Source of the DNA: an uncultured Blautia sp.
GTDB lineage: Bacteria; Bacillota; Clostridia; Lachnospirales; Lachnospiraceae
Direction: 5' to 3'
DNA length: 57,302 nt
Assembly: GCA_900542045.1 (NCBI GenBank)
Contig: UQMI01000020.1
Span: forward strand, 1 to 57,302
This document shows positions 16,506-25,466 of the stretch, piece after piece. A program made the position numbers and the translations under genes. Every line of letters starts with the position of its first letter. Positions within the stretch are counted from its first letter, which is position 1. Under the pieces are notes generated by a model. The model worked only from the letters and a program-made list of their open reading frames with translations, ran no database searches and had not been told where the DNA came from.

Positions 16506-19500
16506 TTATTCCACACTCTTCAGAGATTCCACCATATCGATCTTTTTCAGTTTAAAATACATGATAAAGTTTACAAACAGAGAGAATCCTACCGTATACA
16601 AAATACTGCGGACAAAACTGGGGAAATAAATATTCCGTCCGAACATCACCGCATCTACTTCCACCGTGACGATCACATAACGATGCAGTAAAATTCCCAT
16701 AAACGCTCCGGCAGCAGCTCCCAGTATGGTCAGGAGCATGTTTTCACGGAATACATACTCACAGACCTCCATATCGTAAAAGCCCAGTACTTTCAGAGTA
16801 GCAAGCTCCCGTTTTCGCTCTGTAATATTAATGTTATTCAGGTTATACAGCACTACGAAAGCCAGCATACCGGCAGAAACAATCAATACAATCATCACTG
16901 TATCCAGACTTTCCAGCATCCGGTCCAGCTGTCCGCGCAGATTGCTGGTGTAACTGATGCTCAGAGCCGCCGGATATTCCAGAAGCGCCACACCCAGTTC
17001 TTCCAGCTGCTCATCGGTGGTTTCCGGTTTCATGCACAGAAGAATATCCTGATATACCGGATCCTCCTGAAAAACTTCCCGGTACACAGATTCCGTCAAA
17101 TATATGTAATGCCCCATATAGTTTTCCGTAATGCCTGCCACCGGTATCTCATATACACTGCCCTCTTCTTCAACCTTCAGCGTATCTCCTACACCAATAT
17201 CCAGCAACGTTGCAGTCTTCTCAGATATCACAGCGCCTTCCTCTGTCAGATCAAATGTCTCCTGGGTCTTCCGGTCCCGGAGCACCACATTTCCCTGCAG
17301 AGCTTCCGGATTCTCAAATGCGTACAGATATACACTGATGTTCACCTTTTCCTCTTTCACCGAAAAAGTCCGGAAGGAAATGGGCGTATAACTTTCCAGA
17401 TCATTCTCTGTCTCATGATCCAGATACGTCAGCAGCTCGCTCCTGTCCTCCTCGGAAGCATCCTCATCCCCCACGATCATGGCGTCATAGGTCTGCAGCT
17501 CCTGGTACTGCAGATTTGCAATATCCATGATGGAATCCCTGAGTCCGTATCCAACCAGGAGCAGCGCCATACAGCCGCCAATTCCAAAGATTGTCATAAA
17601 GAAACGCTTTTTATAACGGAACAGATTCCGGACCGTCGATTTCCAGGTAAAGCTCAAATGCTTCCAGATAAAAGCCGCGCGCTCCAGCAGCACACGCTTG
17701 CCTTCCTTGGGAGCCGGAGGCCGCATCAGGGCGGCAGGCGTTTCGTGAAGAGCCTTTATACAGGCTGCCACTGTAGCTCCAATGGTACAGAATATTGCCG
17801 CTCCGGAAGCAATCAGCGCAAACTTCCATTCGTAATCCAGCTGCATATAGTCACTCAGGTTGTGATACATAATTCCATAAGCCCGTATGATCACAAAAGG
17901 AAGTACTTTTTCTCCAAACAGGATTCCCAGAATACTTCCTCCCACTGTTGCCAGGAATGCGTAGTTCAGATATTTGGAGATGATCGCAAATTTACTGTAG
18001 CCAAGGGCTTTCATCGTACCGATCTGGGTGCGCTGCTCTTCTACCATTCGAGTCATGGTAGTCAGGCTGATCAGAGCGGCCACCAGGAAAAACATCACCG
18101 GAAAAACTTCTCCGATATTCCGGATACGATCCGCATTGCTCCCATAATCGGCATATTCCGGCAGATCATCTCTGTCTGAAATAATCCATTCCGGCTGTTC
18201 AATCTCATCCACTGTCTGCTGTGCATCGTCCAGGGCTTCTTCCGCATCAGCGATCTCCACCTCTGCTTCCGCCTTTCCATCCTCATATTCCTGAATCCCG
18301 TCGGCCAGCTCCTGTTCTCCATCTTCCAGCTCCTGACGGGCTTCTTCCAGCTGCGCTTCATTGGAAGTGATTTCCGCCTGGGCAGAACTCAGCTGCTGCT
18401 CTGTTGCAGCGATCTGCTGCCGGCCGGATTCCATCTCTGCCTCCCCGGATGCGATTTCCTGGGCGGCTGCCTGCAGCTGGCTTTCCTGTGTGTGATATTC
18501 TTCCCAGGCTGCTGCCAGCTGGGCTGCCCCCTGCTCATACTCCTGCTGAGAAGCTTCCAGCTGCTGTCTCTGCTCATCCAGCTGACTCTGGGCTGCATCC
18601 AGCTGAGGCTTGCCTGCCTCCAGCTGGGCCCTGGCAGCTGCCACCGCTTCCTGTCCGGCCGTAAGCTGTGCCTCGCTTTCCTGAATCCGGACCAGCATGG
18701 CTGCCAGTTCTTCCTCTGTGTACTCCCCGGAAGCCGCCGCCTGTTCATACTGTGCTTTGGCTGCCTCCAGTGTCTCTGCCGCTGACGACAGCTCCGCCTC
18801 CTGGGCTTCAATCTGTGCAAGACCGTTCTGGTATTCCTGCCACTGTTCATCCAGCTGGCTCTTGGCCGCATCCAGCTGCGCTTTACCCTCATCCAGCTGG
18901 GCCTTGCCCTCGTCTGCCTCTGTCTGTCTGGCACTCAGGGTCTCATAGGCCGCATCCAGCTGGGCCTTACCCGACTGGTACTGTTCCCTGGCATCGGCCA
19001 GCTGAGCTTCTCCATCGGCCAGTTCCTGACGGGCAGATGCCAGCTGAGACTGGCCGGAAGCCACCTGATCCCTGGCATCCTGCAGCTGAGCTTCTCCATC
19101 GGCCAGCTCCTGGCGTCCATCCTCCAGTTCTTTCTGCGCGTCTTCAATATCCTGCCAGGCAGAGGCCAGTTCTTCTTCCATCTCCTGCCTGCCGTCTTCC
19201 AGTTCCTGGCGGGCGTCATCGACTTTCTCCTGGGCCTCGTCTCTGACCTGATCGTAGCGCACCTGGCACTGCTCCTGTTCAATACCTTCCACCTGGGAAG
19301 TCACTTTCTCGATCAGATTGTCGTAGGCATCCGTATAACTGGTCAGCCCCAGAGAACCTCTGGCCTGAAGATACACCTGTGTATCATAGGTGTCTGTAAA
19401 ATTCTCTCTGGTCACATAGGCAAACCCGTTCACTTCTCCGCTGCCCAGCGTGGTGTTCCCCCGGCTGAAAGATATGTAAAGCGGTGAGTGCCCGGCACCC

Positions 19501-20147
19501 ACGATGGTATACCGGGTTACCTGCATAAGCTCCTCTTCTTCGCTCCCGGTTTCGGAAGATTCATCCGCTTCGGAGGTCTGTGTAGCTTCTGATCCATCGG
19601 CTCCCGTGCTCTGCTCATTTTCTGATTCATCGGATTCCACGGTATCTCCACCCCCGGATGTATCAGATTCCCCGTCCTCTGTTCCTTCCTCCATGGAAAA
19701 TACCAGCTGATCCCCGATCTCATAGCCGTTCTCTTTCATAAATGTTTCATCCAGCAGACACTCGCCTGTGGTCTCCGGAAGCCTGCCTTCTGTCACCGTA
19801 ATCTGATTCAGAGTCTCGGTCAGTGTCTCCACATGAAGCACCTGGTCCTGATTCTCTCCTGTAAGCACATCCACACCGACGCCGCTCTCTGCCTTCAGCA
19901 CACCGGGAAGCTCCTCCAGTGCTTTTCGATTTTCTTCATTCAGTCCCAGGGTGCTGACAATCTTGATATCCATGAGTTCCTGAGAATCGTAATAGGCATC
20001 TCCCGTGTAGCGCATGTCCGGCGATGACGCCTGAATTCCCGAAAAAAAGGCAACGCCCAGCGCCACTATGAAGAAAATGGAAATAAAACGGGTCAGGCTT
20101 TTCCGGATTTCCATAAAAAAATCTTTCCATAAGGCTTTTTTCTTCAT
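16506..20147 (-). CDS. FtsX/MacB-type ABC transporter permease with long extracellular coiled coil
   Basis: The product is about 1213 residues, starting at the ATG at 20147 (AGGAGAG site, 14 bases after the ATPase stop). A frame extended to 20198 would overlap the ATPase gene without a ribosome site. The first membrane helix is at about residues 18-40. A MacB-like extracellular domain follows. A heptad-rich coiled coil with many QLxDGxAQLxxA repeats spans about residues 297-650. Two FtsX-type membrane domains follow (three helices near 690-810, four helices across the C-terminal third, ending KLKKIDMVESLKSVE). Family members use ATP for mechanical work or export across the envelope rather than import. 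It pairs with the ATPase just upstream and trails a LicD-flippase cluster. Confidence 0.92.
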   Translation of the reverse strand: MKKKALWKDFFMEIRKSLTRFISIFFIVALGVAFFSGIQASSPDMRYTGDAYYDSQELMDIKIVSTLGLNEENRKALEELPGVLKAESGVGVDVLTGENQDQVLHVETLTETLNQITVTEGRLPETTGECLLDETFMKENGYEIGDQLVFSMEEGTEDGESDTSGGGDTVESDESENEQSTGADGSEATQTSEADESSETGSEEEELMQVTRYTIVGAGHSPLYISFSRGNTTLGSGEVNGFAYVTRENFTDTYDTQVYLQARGSLGLTSYTDAYDNLIEKVTSQVEGIEQEQCQVRYDQVRDEAQEKVDDARQELEDGRQEMEEELASAWQDIEDAQKELEDGRQELADGEAQLQDARDQVASGQSQLASARQELADGEAQLADAREQYQSGKAQLDAAYETLSARQTEADEGKAQLDEGKAQLDAAKSQLDEQWQEYQNGLAQIEAQEAELSSAAETLEAAKAQYEQAAASGEYTEEELAAMLVRIQESEAQLTAGQEAVAAARAQLEAGKPQLDAAQSQLDEQRQQLEASQQEYEQGAAQLAAAWEEYHTQESQLQAAAQEIASGEAEMESGRQQIAATEQQLSSAQAEITSNEAQLEEARQELEDGEQELADGIQEYEDGKAEAEVEIADAEEALDDAQQTVDEIEQPEWIISDRDDLPEYADYGSNADRIRNIGEVFPVMFFLVAALISLTTMTRMVEEQRTQIGTMKALGYSKFAIISKYLNYAFLATVGGSILGILFGEKVLPFVIIRAYGIMYHNLSDYMQLDYEWKFALIASGAAIFCTIGATVAACIKALHETPAALMRPPAPKEGKRVLLERAAFIWKHLSFTWKSTVRNLFRYKKRFFMTIFGIGGCMALLLVGYGLRDSIMDIANLQYQELQTYDAMIVGDEDASEEDRSELLTYLDHETENDLESYTPISFRTFSVKEEKVNISVYLYAFENPEALQGNVVLRDRKTQETFDLTEEGAVISEKTATLLDIGVGDTLKVEEEGSVYEIPVAGITENYMGHYIYLTESVYREVFQEDPVYQDILLCMKPETTDEQLEELGVALLEYPAALSISYTSNLRGQLDRMLESLDTVMIVLIVSAGMLAFVVLYNLNNINITERKRELATLKVLGFYDMEVCEYVFRENMLLTILGAAAGAFMGILLHRYVIVTVEVDAVMFGRNIYFPSFVRSILYTVGFSLFVNFIMYFKLKKIDMVESLKSVE

Positions 20148-20160
20148 ATGTATCGCTCTC

Positions 20161-20877
20161 CTACCATTCAATTTCTTCCACCGGTGTCGGATGCTCACAT
20201 AAAACTACTGAAGACACTTTGCCGTTTTTGATCTTAATCACCCGGTCTGCCATGGGCGTAAGAGCGGTATTGTGCGTGATCACGATCACTGTCATACCTT
20301 TTTCCCGGCACATATCCTGCAAAAGCTTCAGGATAGCCTTGCCAGTCTGGTAGTCCAGCGCTCCTGTGGGTTCGTCACACAGCAGCAGCTTGGGGTTTTT
20401 GGCCAGCGCCCTGGCAATGGATACCCTCTGCTGCTCACCGCCGGAAAGCTGTGCGGGAAAATTCTTCATCCGGTCGCCCAGTCCCACTTCCTCCAGAACC
20501 TGCCTGGCATCCAGCGGATTCTTACAGATCTGCATGGCCAGTTCCACATTCTCCAGAGCAGTCAGGTTGGGAACCAGATTGTAAAACTGAAAAACAAACC
20601 CGATGTCTTCCCGTCGGTATCCTGTCAGCTGCCGCTGCGTATACCGTGCGATATCCTCTCCATCTACAAAAACCTCTCCGGAAGTCACCGTATCCATTCC
20701 GCCCAGGATATTCAGCACCGTGGTTTTCCCGGCACCGCTGGGCCCTACCACGATCACAAATTCTCCCTTTTTTACAGAAAAACTGATCTCATCCGCGGCT
20801 CTGATCTGTACATCGCCTTTTCCATAGATCTTTGATACTTTCTCTAATTTTACAAAACTATCGTCACTTGCTGCCAT
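20161..20877 (-). CDS. ABC transporter ATP-binding protein (LolD/MacB-type)
   Basis: The nucleotide-binding subunit of about 238 residues has Walker A ([13 protein letters not shown], near 42), Q-loop ([18 protein letters not shown]), signature ([15 protein letters not shown]), Walker B ([12 protein letters not shown]) and switch histidine ([10 protein letters not shown]). The sequence type is that of ATPases paired with FtsX/MacB permeases, and its partner starts 13 bases downstream. The start is the ATG at 20877 or a GTG one codon earlier. It begins about 20 bases after the flippase stop, so it probably belongs to the LicD-flippase transcript. Confidence 0.93.
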   Translation of the reverse strand: MAASDDSFVKLEKVSKIYGKGDVQIRAADEISFSVKKGEFVIVVGPSGAGKTTVLNILGGMDTVTSGEVFVDGEDIARYTQRQLTGYRREDIGFVFQFYNLVPNLTALENVELAMQICKNPLDARQVLEEVGLGDRMKNFPAQLSGGEQQRVSIARALAKNPKLLLCDEPTGALDYQTGKAILKLLQDMCREKGMTVIVITHNTALTPMADRVIKIKNGKVSSVVLCEHPTPVEEIEW

Positions 20878-20897
20878 CACTTCACCTGTATCCTTCT

Positions 20898-22196
20898 CTA
20901 ATCCTTGTCTGTTTCTCTGTCTGTTCCTCTGATCCGTGTATCAGACTTTTCTGATACCACTCTCTTTTCTTTTTCATAGGTAAATAATGTAATACCCAAA
21001 AATACCAGTACGATTACCGCCATGGGAATCACATAAGCGGCGGCCGCTCCCCGGATCTCCAGTCGTTTTACCAGAACAGGAGAAATCACCAGTGAACAGA
21101 GAAATCCCACGGTGTATCCTCCCATAACCAGATACTGCCGGCGCATCACCGCCAAGACATTGTAAAACAACATGATCAGGGCATTCATTCCGCCGCCTAC
21201 CATGATCAGCACCAGATCCATCCGGTACGCGTCCAGATGCAGTCCGGAAAACAGATTCAAAAACCAGATTCCCAGCAGATATGCGCCTGCTACAGCACCT
21301 GCTGTAAGTATCAGCACCCACAGCACACATTTTCCCACGATACTGCGAAATCCCTTAAATTTTCTTTCATTCCAGTTAATAGCCAGAGTGGTCAGCAGCG
21401 GCCGAAATACAAACAGGCTGAACAGATTGATCACAAAGGCAGGCATCACCAGAAAACCGTAATAGTTCTGGATCTCGTCACCCCAGTAAGCATCAATGGC
21501 ATATTTGGGTGCATTAACCACATAGTTGATCATAAAGCTTCCGATACAAAGGGGCAGGCATTCTGCAAACAGTCCCTTCATGGCCGGCAGATCCCAGGCA
21601 AGCCCCGGTTTCTCAAAGCAGGGGCAGATCCGCACATCGTGGAACCAGAACCAGAAGATACAGGCCGCCACCATCAGCAGGCTGGCCAGGGTCAGATTCC
21701 GGGTCAGGAAAATAACAATTCCGAACACAATGGTACAGAACACTACCCGGGTGGCCAGCGCCCTTCCGGACAGATCGATCCTCAGGCGCTGCTGAAACAG
21801 GCCCTGAAAGGAATCGGACACCGAATCCACTGCCTTGTAAAAACAGATCAGAAGGATCACAAAGGCCTTCTCTCCCTGAAACCCTTCAAACCATACATAC
21901 CCCACTGCCCCGGCCATCATGGCCAGGCAGGTCAGGAGCCGGAAGGTCAGATATACGGGAAATTTGTATTTCTGCCTTACATCTGTGGCCTGTATTACCC
22001 TGGTCTCAAAGCATCCAATGGTGGAAAGCAGCTGGGCCGTGGAAAATGCCAGAGAAAAGATACCTCCCTTGGCGCTGCCTGCCGCACGGGTCACAAAGGT
22101 CAGAAGCACCATGGACGACAGAGCATTACACATGCTGCCTGCCATATTCCACAAAAACTTCTGCCGGTCTGTGGCCTGCTCCTTTACTCTCCACAT
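20898..22196 (-). CDS. Polysaccharide flippase-like membrane protein (MATE/Wzx superfamily)
   Basis: The 432-residue protein is hydrophobic throughout, with about twelve predicted membrane helices and no soluble domain, ending in a charged tail (RVVSEKSDTRIRGTDRETDKD). The opening (FLWNMAGSMCNALSSMVLLTFVTRAAG) is typical of Wzx/RfbX-type flippases that move lipid-linked glycans across the membrane. ATG at 22196 with an AGAGGA site. It overlaps the upstream LicD gene by 13 bases. With two LicD proteins it suggests export of a phosphocholine- or phosphate-decorated glycan. Confidence 0.8.
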   Translation of the reverse strand: MWRVKEQATDRQKFLWNMAGSMCNALSSMVLLTFVTRAAGSAKGGIFSLAFSTAQLLSTIGCFETRVIQATDVRQKYKFPVYLTFRLLTCLAMMAGAVGYVWFEGFQGEKAFVILLICFYKAVDSVSDSFQGLFQQRLRIDLSGRALATRVVFCTIVFGIVIFLTRNLTLASLLMVAACIFWFWFHDVRICPCFEKPGLAWDLPAMKGLFAECLPLCIGSFMINYVVNAPKYAIDAYWGDEIQNYYGFLVMPAFVINLFSLFVFRPLLTTLAINWNERKFKGFRSIVGKCVLWVLILTAGAVAGAYLLGIWFLNLFSGLHLDAYRMDLVLIMVGGGMNALIMLFYNVLAVMRRQYLVMGGYTVGFLCSLVISPVLVKRLEIRGAAAAYVIPMAVIVLVFLGITLFTYEKEKRVVSEKSDTRIRGTDRETDKD

Positions 22197-23062
22197 ACTG
22201 TATGGTCCTCTTTTCCAAAGTCCAGCATATACGGACAGTGATTAACCCTCTTTTCCTGGGGCGGCAGAGTCATATAATCCCCAAACAGCCGCTTCAGATA
22301 GGTATCGTACTGATTGGGCATCAGCACCTCCACTCCTTCAAACTGCATCCGCTGCAGGGGATACATCTCCTGCTTGGAAATATAGGCGTGATCCGCCATG
22401 GTTACCTCCAGCGGGCACAGATACCGGCACCGCTCATGGTTGTACCTTGTTTCCTCCTTTTCCAGCCTTTCATAAATCCGCTTCGGCGATACCCGCAGAA
22501 GCTTCAGGCCGTAATGAGTCATCCGGCAGATCCAGGACGCAGCTGTTTTTTTGACTCCCTCCAGAGGAATCAGAGGCTCCGGCGTACCGCACAGATACAG
22601 CAGCTTACTCAGAAACCAGACGCGCTTCAGCTGACTTCTTCTTTTATTCCTGTCTTCCGGAACATGATCCAACGGAAAAATATCAATGGAAATTCCAAGT
22701 TCACATTTCAGATTCCGGGAATTCTCCGGCACAAACCGTGTTCCTTTCTTCTGCATATGGGTCACATTGCACGCATAGCGCTCATCTTTCAGCGGAGTCA
22801 GGATCTCATATCTGTCTCCCATTTCTTCCTCCACCGCTTTCAGCAGGACTTCATAGTGCCTCCTGGGCATTGCCACATCCACATCGTCATCCCAGGGAAT
22901 AAATCCCTGATGCCGGATCGTCCCGATACCAGATCCGCCAAGCATAAAGTAATCCAGATCATATTTTCTGCAAAGGGCGATAAAATCTTTCAGGATCTCC
23001 AGCTGCGTCATCTGCAGTTTCCTCAATGTAGCCGGATCATATTCCTTAAACATCTTTTTCAA
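22184..23062 (-). CDS. LicD-family phosphotransferase (second copy)
   Basis: The LicD nucleotidyltransferase-fold protein has about 292 residues. The family transfers phosphocholine or related phospho-groups onto cell-surface glycans. The core motif GGSGIGTIRHQGFIPWDDDVDVAM (residues about 40-62) carries the metal-binding aspartates. A conserved C-terminal segment follows (PNQYDTYLKRLFGDYMTLPP). The likely start is the TTG at 23062, 7 bases after AGGAGG at the end of the preceding licD gene. An ATG three codons on is also possible. It is similar in length and ending to the copy upstream, so the pair probably arose by duplication. Confidence 0.88.
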   Translation of the reverse strand: MKKMFKEYDPATLRKLQMTQLEILKDFIALCRKYDLDYFMLGGSGIGTIRHQGFIPWDDDVDVAMPRRHYEVLLKAVEEEMGDRYEILTPLKDERYACNVTHMQKKGTRFVPENSRNLKCELGISIDIFPLDHVPEDRNKRRSQLKRVWFLSKLLYLCGTPEPLIPLEGVKKTAASWICRMTHYGLKLLRVSPKRIYERLEKEETRYNHERCRYLCPLEVTMADHAYISKQEMYPLQRMQFEGVEVLMPNQYDTYLKRLFGDYMTLPPQEKRVNHCPYMLDFGKEDHTVCGE

Positions 23063-23064
23063 TT

Positions 23065-23934
23065 TCAATCCTCCTGACAAATTCTGTGTCCATCCCCGAA
23101 ATCCAGAAGATACGGATAATGGTTCTGCCTCTTCTCCTCCGGGGGAAGCTCCATATAATCCCCGTAAACCCTGGTCAGCAGTTTGTCATACTCGGCCGGC
23201 ACACAAATCTGTATATCCTCAAAGGGCAGTTCCCGCAGCGGCAGCAGTTCATCCCATGCAATGGCCGACTGCAGCGCCATGGTATCGCAGAACTGTGTCA
23301 CATAAGCAGTTTTCCTGCGGAAAGCCCTGGCATGAGAAAGGTACTGCCGGTAGAAGAACGCATCCGCCCGAGGGATCCTGCGAAGGATCCTGTGGGCTGC
23401 TCCGGCCGCCAGCCTGGGGAGGAGATTTCCTTCCTTGAACACACTATTCCTGAAAAAATCAACATGATACACCAGATACAGGCTGCGCCAGAACGAAGTG
23501 AGACGCACCTGTTTCTTCCTTTGTTTCTCATCATCCGCCAGATAGTCATAGACAAAAATATCCATGCCGATTCCCATATTGTAGCGTCCATGGTCATAAT
23601 TGGTCGCAAACCGTGTTCCTGTTTTGCAGAAATGAGGAACCAGATTGTAAAACTTCTCTTCGCAGTCCGGTCCCACAACCCGGTATCTTCCCTGACATTC
23701 TTCCGGCACGACTTTCAGCAGCTTCTCATAATCCTCCCGCAGCATTCCGATGTCGATATCGTCATCCCAGGGAATGAACCCCTGATGCCTGGCTGCCCCG
23801 ATATTGGTTCCAAACAGGGCAAAATAGCGGAGGTCGTACTTTTTGCAGACCCGGATAAATTCCTTCAGTACAGACAGCTCCTCTGCATGAAGCTTCTCCA
23901 GAACATCCGGATCATATTTTTTATATTGGTTCAC
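23065..23934 (-). CDS. LicD-family phosphotransferase (first copy)
   Basis: The product is about 289 residues. The signature GTNIGAARHQGFIPWDDDID (residues about 43-62) and the ending YDKLLTRVYGDYMELPPEEK match the neighbouring LicD. I place the start at the GTG at 23934 (GGTGAGG site, product MNQYKKYDPDVLEKLH), because the longer frame to 23976 would begin inside the promoter. It is the first gene of the run licD-licD-flippase-ATPase-permease. The two LicD proteins differ clearly in their middle thirds, so they may use different acceptors. Confidence 0.88.
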   Translation of the reverse strand: MNQYKKYDPDVLEKLHAEELSVLKEFIRVCKKYDLRYFALFGTNIGAARHQGFIPWDDDIDIGMLREDYEKLLKVVPEECQGRYRVVGPDCEEKFYNLVPHFCKTGTRFATNYDHGRYNMGIGMDIFVYDYLADDEKQRKKQVRLTSFWRSLYLVYHVDFFRNSVFKEGNLLPRLAAGAAHRILRRIPRADAFFYRQYLSHARAFRRKTAYVTQFCDTMALQSAIAWDELLPLRELPFEDIQICVPAEYDKLLTRVYGDYMELPPEEKRQNHYPYLLDFGDGHRICQED

Positions 23935-23966
23935 TGTATAATCCTCACCTTCTTCATACTGTTTTA

Positions 23967-23995
23967 AATATAACACAAACCCCCGGGGTTTACAA
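23967..23995 (-). promoter_or_regulatory. Promoter of the licD operon, built into a terminator hairpin
   Basis: On the minus strand TTGTAA (23990-23995) and TATATT (23967-23972) are exactly 17 bases apart. The -35 box sits in the loop of the hairpin at 23978-24009 and the spacer contains its second arm. The first LicD start codon lies about 33 bases downstream of the -10. Confidence 0.6.
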
Positions 23996-24009
23996 TTTCC
24001 CCGGGGGTT
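23978..24009 (-). terminator. Terminator-like hairpin after the SASP gene
   Basis: An 11-bp perfect stem (AACCCCCGGGG with its complement) and 10-base loop follow the spore protein gene by 13 bases. On the minus strand the tail is TTTGTGTTAT, only moderately T-rich. Readthrough into licD would be possible. Confidence 0.7.
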
Positions 24010-24021
24010 TTCACAAAAATT

Positions 24022-24222
24022 TCAGTCTTTTTTCATTTTTTCTTTTCTTCGCCGTGTCATCAGACCGCCTATGCGTCCGGTTTCCTTGGCAGACAGACTG
24101 CGCCAGCCATCTGTCAGAACCCGGTCAAGCAGGCCCATCTCCTCTGCAATCTCATATTTCAGCTTCTCCTGGGGAGTCAGCAGATTCTGTCTGTATGCCT
24201 CGATTTCTTTCTCTTTTCCCAT
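24022..24222 (-). CDS. Alpha/beta-type small acid-soluble spore protein (divergent)
   Basis: The 66-residue product keeps both SASP family segments: KLKYEIAEEMGLLDRV (residues about 20-35, containing the Glu-Ile-Ala site cut by the germination protease GPR) and GRIGGLMTRRRKEKM near the C-terminus. These proteins coat spore DNA and are degraded at germination. The sequence is more divergent than classical SspA/SspB proteins, resembling the minor SspF-like group. Good GGAG ribosome site. Transcription by SigG is expected from the family, but I did not find a clear SigG promoter. Confidence 0.85.
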   Translation of the reverse strand: MGKEKEIEAYRQNLLTPQEKLKYEIAEEMGLLDRVLTDGWRSLSAKETGRIGGLMTRRRKEKMKKD

Positions 24223-24282
24223 GGCTCACACTCCTTTGCTATTTGGAGTATGGGCCACTTTCCACTGATTTATACAAAAAAA

Positions 24283-24465
24283 TCAGTTGGGAATGATAAT
24301 AGCTGCCACAATGTAGGCCAGGATCCCGCTGCCTCCCATACAGGCAAGCAGTACCCATCCCAGACGCACCAATGTAGGGTCAATATTAAAATATTCCGCA
24401 ATGCCGCCGCATACACCGCAAAGCATATAATTGGCTGATGATTTGTAAAGACGCTTATCACTCAT
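24283..24465 (-). CDS. PspC domain protein
   Basis: The 60-residue protein is almost entirely one PspC domain. The basic start (MSDKRLYKSS) precedes the motif LCGVCGGIAEYFNIDPTLVR and one or two membrane-spanning helices (LGWVLLACMGGSGILAYIVAAIII). PspC proteins respond to membrane stress. It lies 38 bases after the DUF4097 gene and closes the padR operon. It has a GGAGG ribosome site. Confidence 0.9.
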   Translation of the reverse strand: MSDKRLYKSSANYMLCGVCGGIAEYFNIDPTLVRLGWVLLACMGGSGILAYIVAAIIIPN

Positions 24466-24503
24466 AACCGCTGCCTCCTTTATCTCTTCAAACTTGCTTT
24501 CCT

Positions 24504-25466
24504 CTACATCTCCGTAAATTCCACCGTCACAGCGCCCATACCGCAGGATACATCCAGGTTTCCCCGGCTTCCGCTGTTCTGGACCTTTTTCTCATCTGCA
24601 AGAGAACTGTAGGTATCTTCTCCGATCCGGATCTCACCCATGCCGCAGCTTACTTCATAGCTGTAATCCGCCTGGGAGCCGCTGATCCGGATATCCATAC
24701 TTCCCAGACCGCATTCCAGGTCGATCCTGTCGCTGACCAGATCTCCCACGCGCATTTCCCCGGTTCCCACTTCCACCTTGATCTCATCTGCAGTAATGAT
24801 GCCGTCCGTGTGAAACTGGCCGGCTCCCACCGACACATCCAGCTTATCTGCCTGGAAATCTTCCATGGTCAGCGCCGCCGCATCCAGCTCGATATCCGCT
24901 TCCCGCAGCGAATTCTCCACAGGGACCAGAATCCATATATCTGCATTCTTCAGCTGCCTGGAGGTTCCTTCCACTTTCAGCGTGTTCCCGTTCTGACGGC
25001 AGATAAGATAATCTCCGGTGTTCTCTCCTTCAACGCGGATCACGTTCTCATCGGTGGGCAGGATCGAAATATTGCCGTATTTCAGATCCACCTTCAGTTC
25101 CCGAATCTCTTCTGCATCATAAGTCAGCGTGTCGGACATACTGCCTCCGGACCCACTGCTGCTCAGGCCATTGACCCAGCCGTCCACATCATCCGAAAAA
25201 TCTTCCGCCCAGTCATTCACATCCTCTTCCCAGTCATCCACCACATTTTCAAATTCTTCTTCCTCATCATCCAGGTGGTGATCCAGATTATCGGCCAGAC
25301 GCTCCAGACGGTCCAGTACCCCGCCCAGGGCGCCGCTTCCGCTGCTTACCGTCCGGTAAAAGCCCGCCGGCGTAGCGCCTGTAACAATACCACCGGTAAG
25401 AAATCCAATACCAAGCACTGCAAATACCGCTGCCAGGATCAGGCAGATCTTCAAAAATCGTTTCAT
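24504..25466 (-). CDS. DUF4097-family beta-strand-repeat membrane protein
   Basis: The 320-residue product has an N-terminal anchor (residues about 5-30), a strongly acidic linker (DDEEEEFENVVDDWEEDVNDW), and a C-terminal region of regularly repeated beta strands with glycine turns (for example VSVGAGQFHTDGIITADEIKVEVGTGEMRV), the pattern of DUF4097 / adhesin-like proteins. Its start overlaps the DUF1700 stop by 4 bases. Together with PadR, DUF1700 and PspC this is a common Firmicutes cell-envelope cassette of poorly defined function. Confidence 0.88.
   Translation of the reverse strand: MKRFLKICLILAAVFAVLGIGFLTGGIVTGATPAGFYRTVSSGSGALGGVLDRLERLADNLDHHLDDEEEEFENVVDDWEEDVNDWAEDFSDDVDGWVNGLSSSGSGGSMSDTLTYDAEEIRELKVDLKYGNISILPTDENVIRVEGENTGDYLICRQNGNTLKVEGTSRQLKNADIWILVPVENSLREADIELDAAALTMEDFQADKLDVSVGAGQFHTDGIITADEIKVEVGTGEMRVGDLVSDRIDLECGLGSMDIRISGSQADYSYEVSCGMGEIRIGEDTYSSLADEKKVQNSGSRGNLDVSCGMGAVTVEFTEM

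Noticed and set aside
18200..19250. Repetitive DNA in the ABC permease gene as an independent repeat element
   Set aside because: The repetition follows the codon frame of a coiled coil (QLxDGxAQL heptads) and is explained by the protein.
24266..24290. Terminator at the end of the PspC gene
   Set aside because: CTGATTT/AAATCAG pairing includes the stop codon but is weak, AT-only apart from two pairs, and not followed by a clear T-run.
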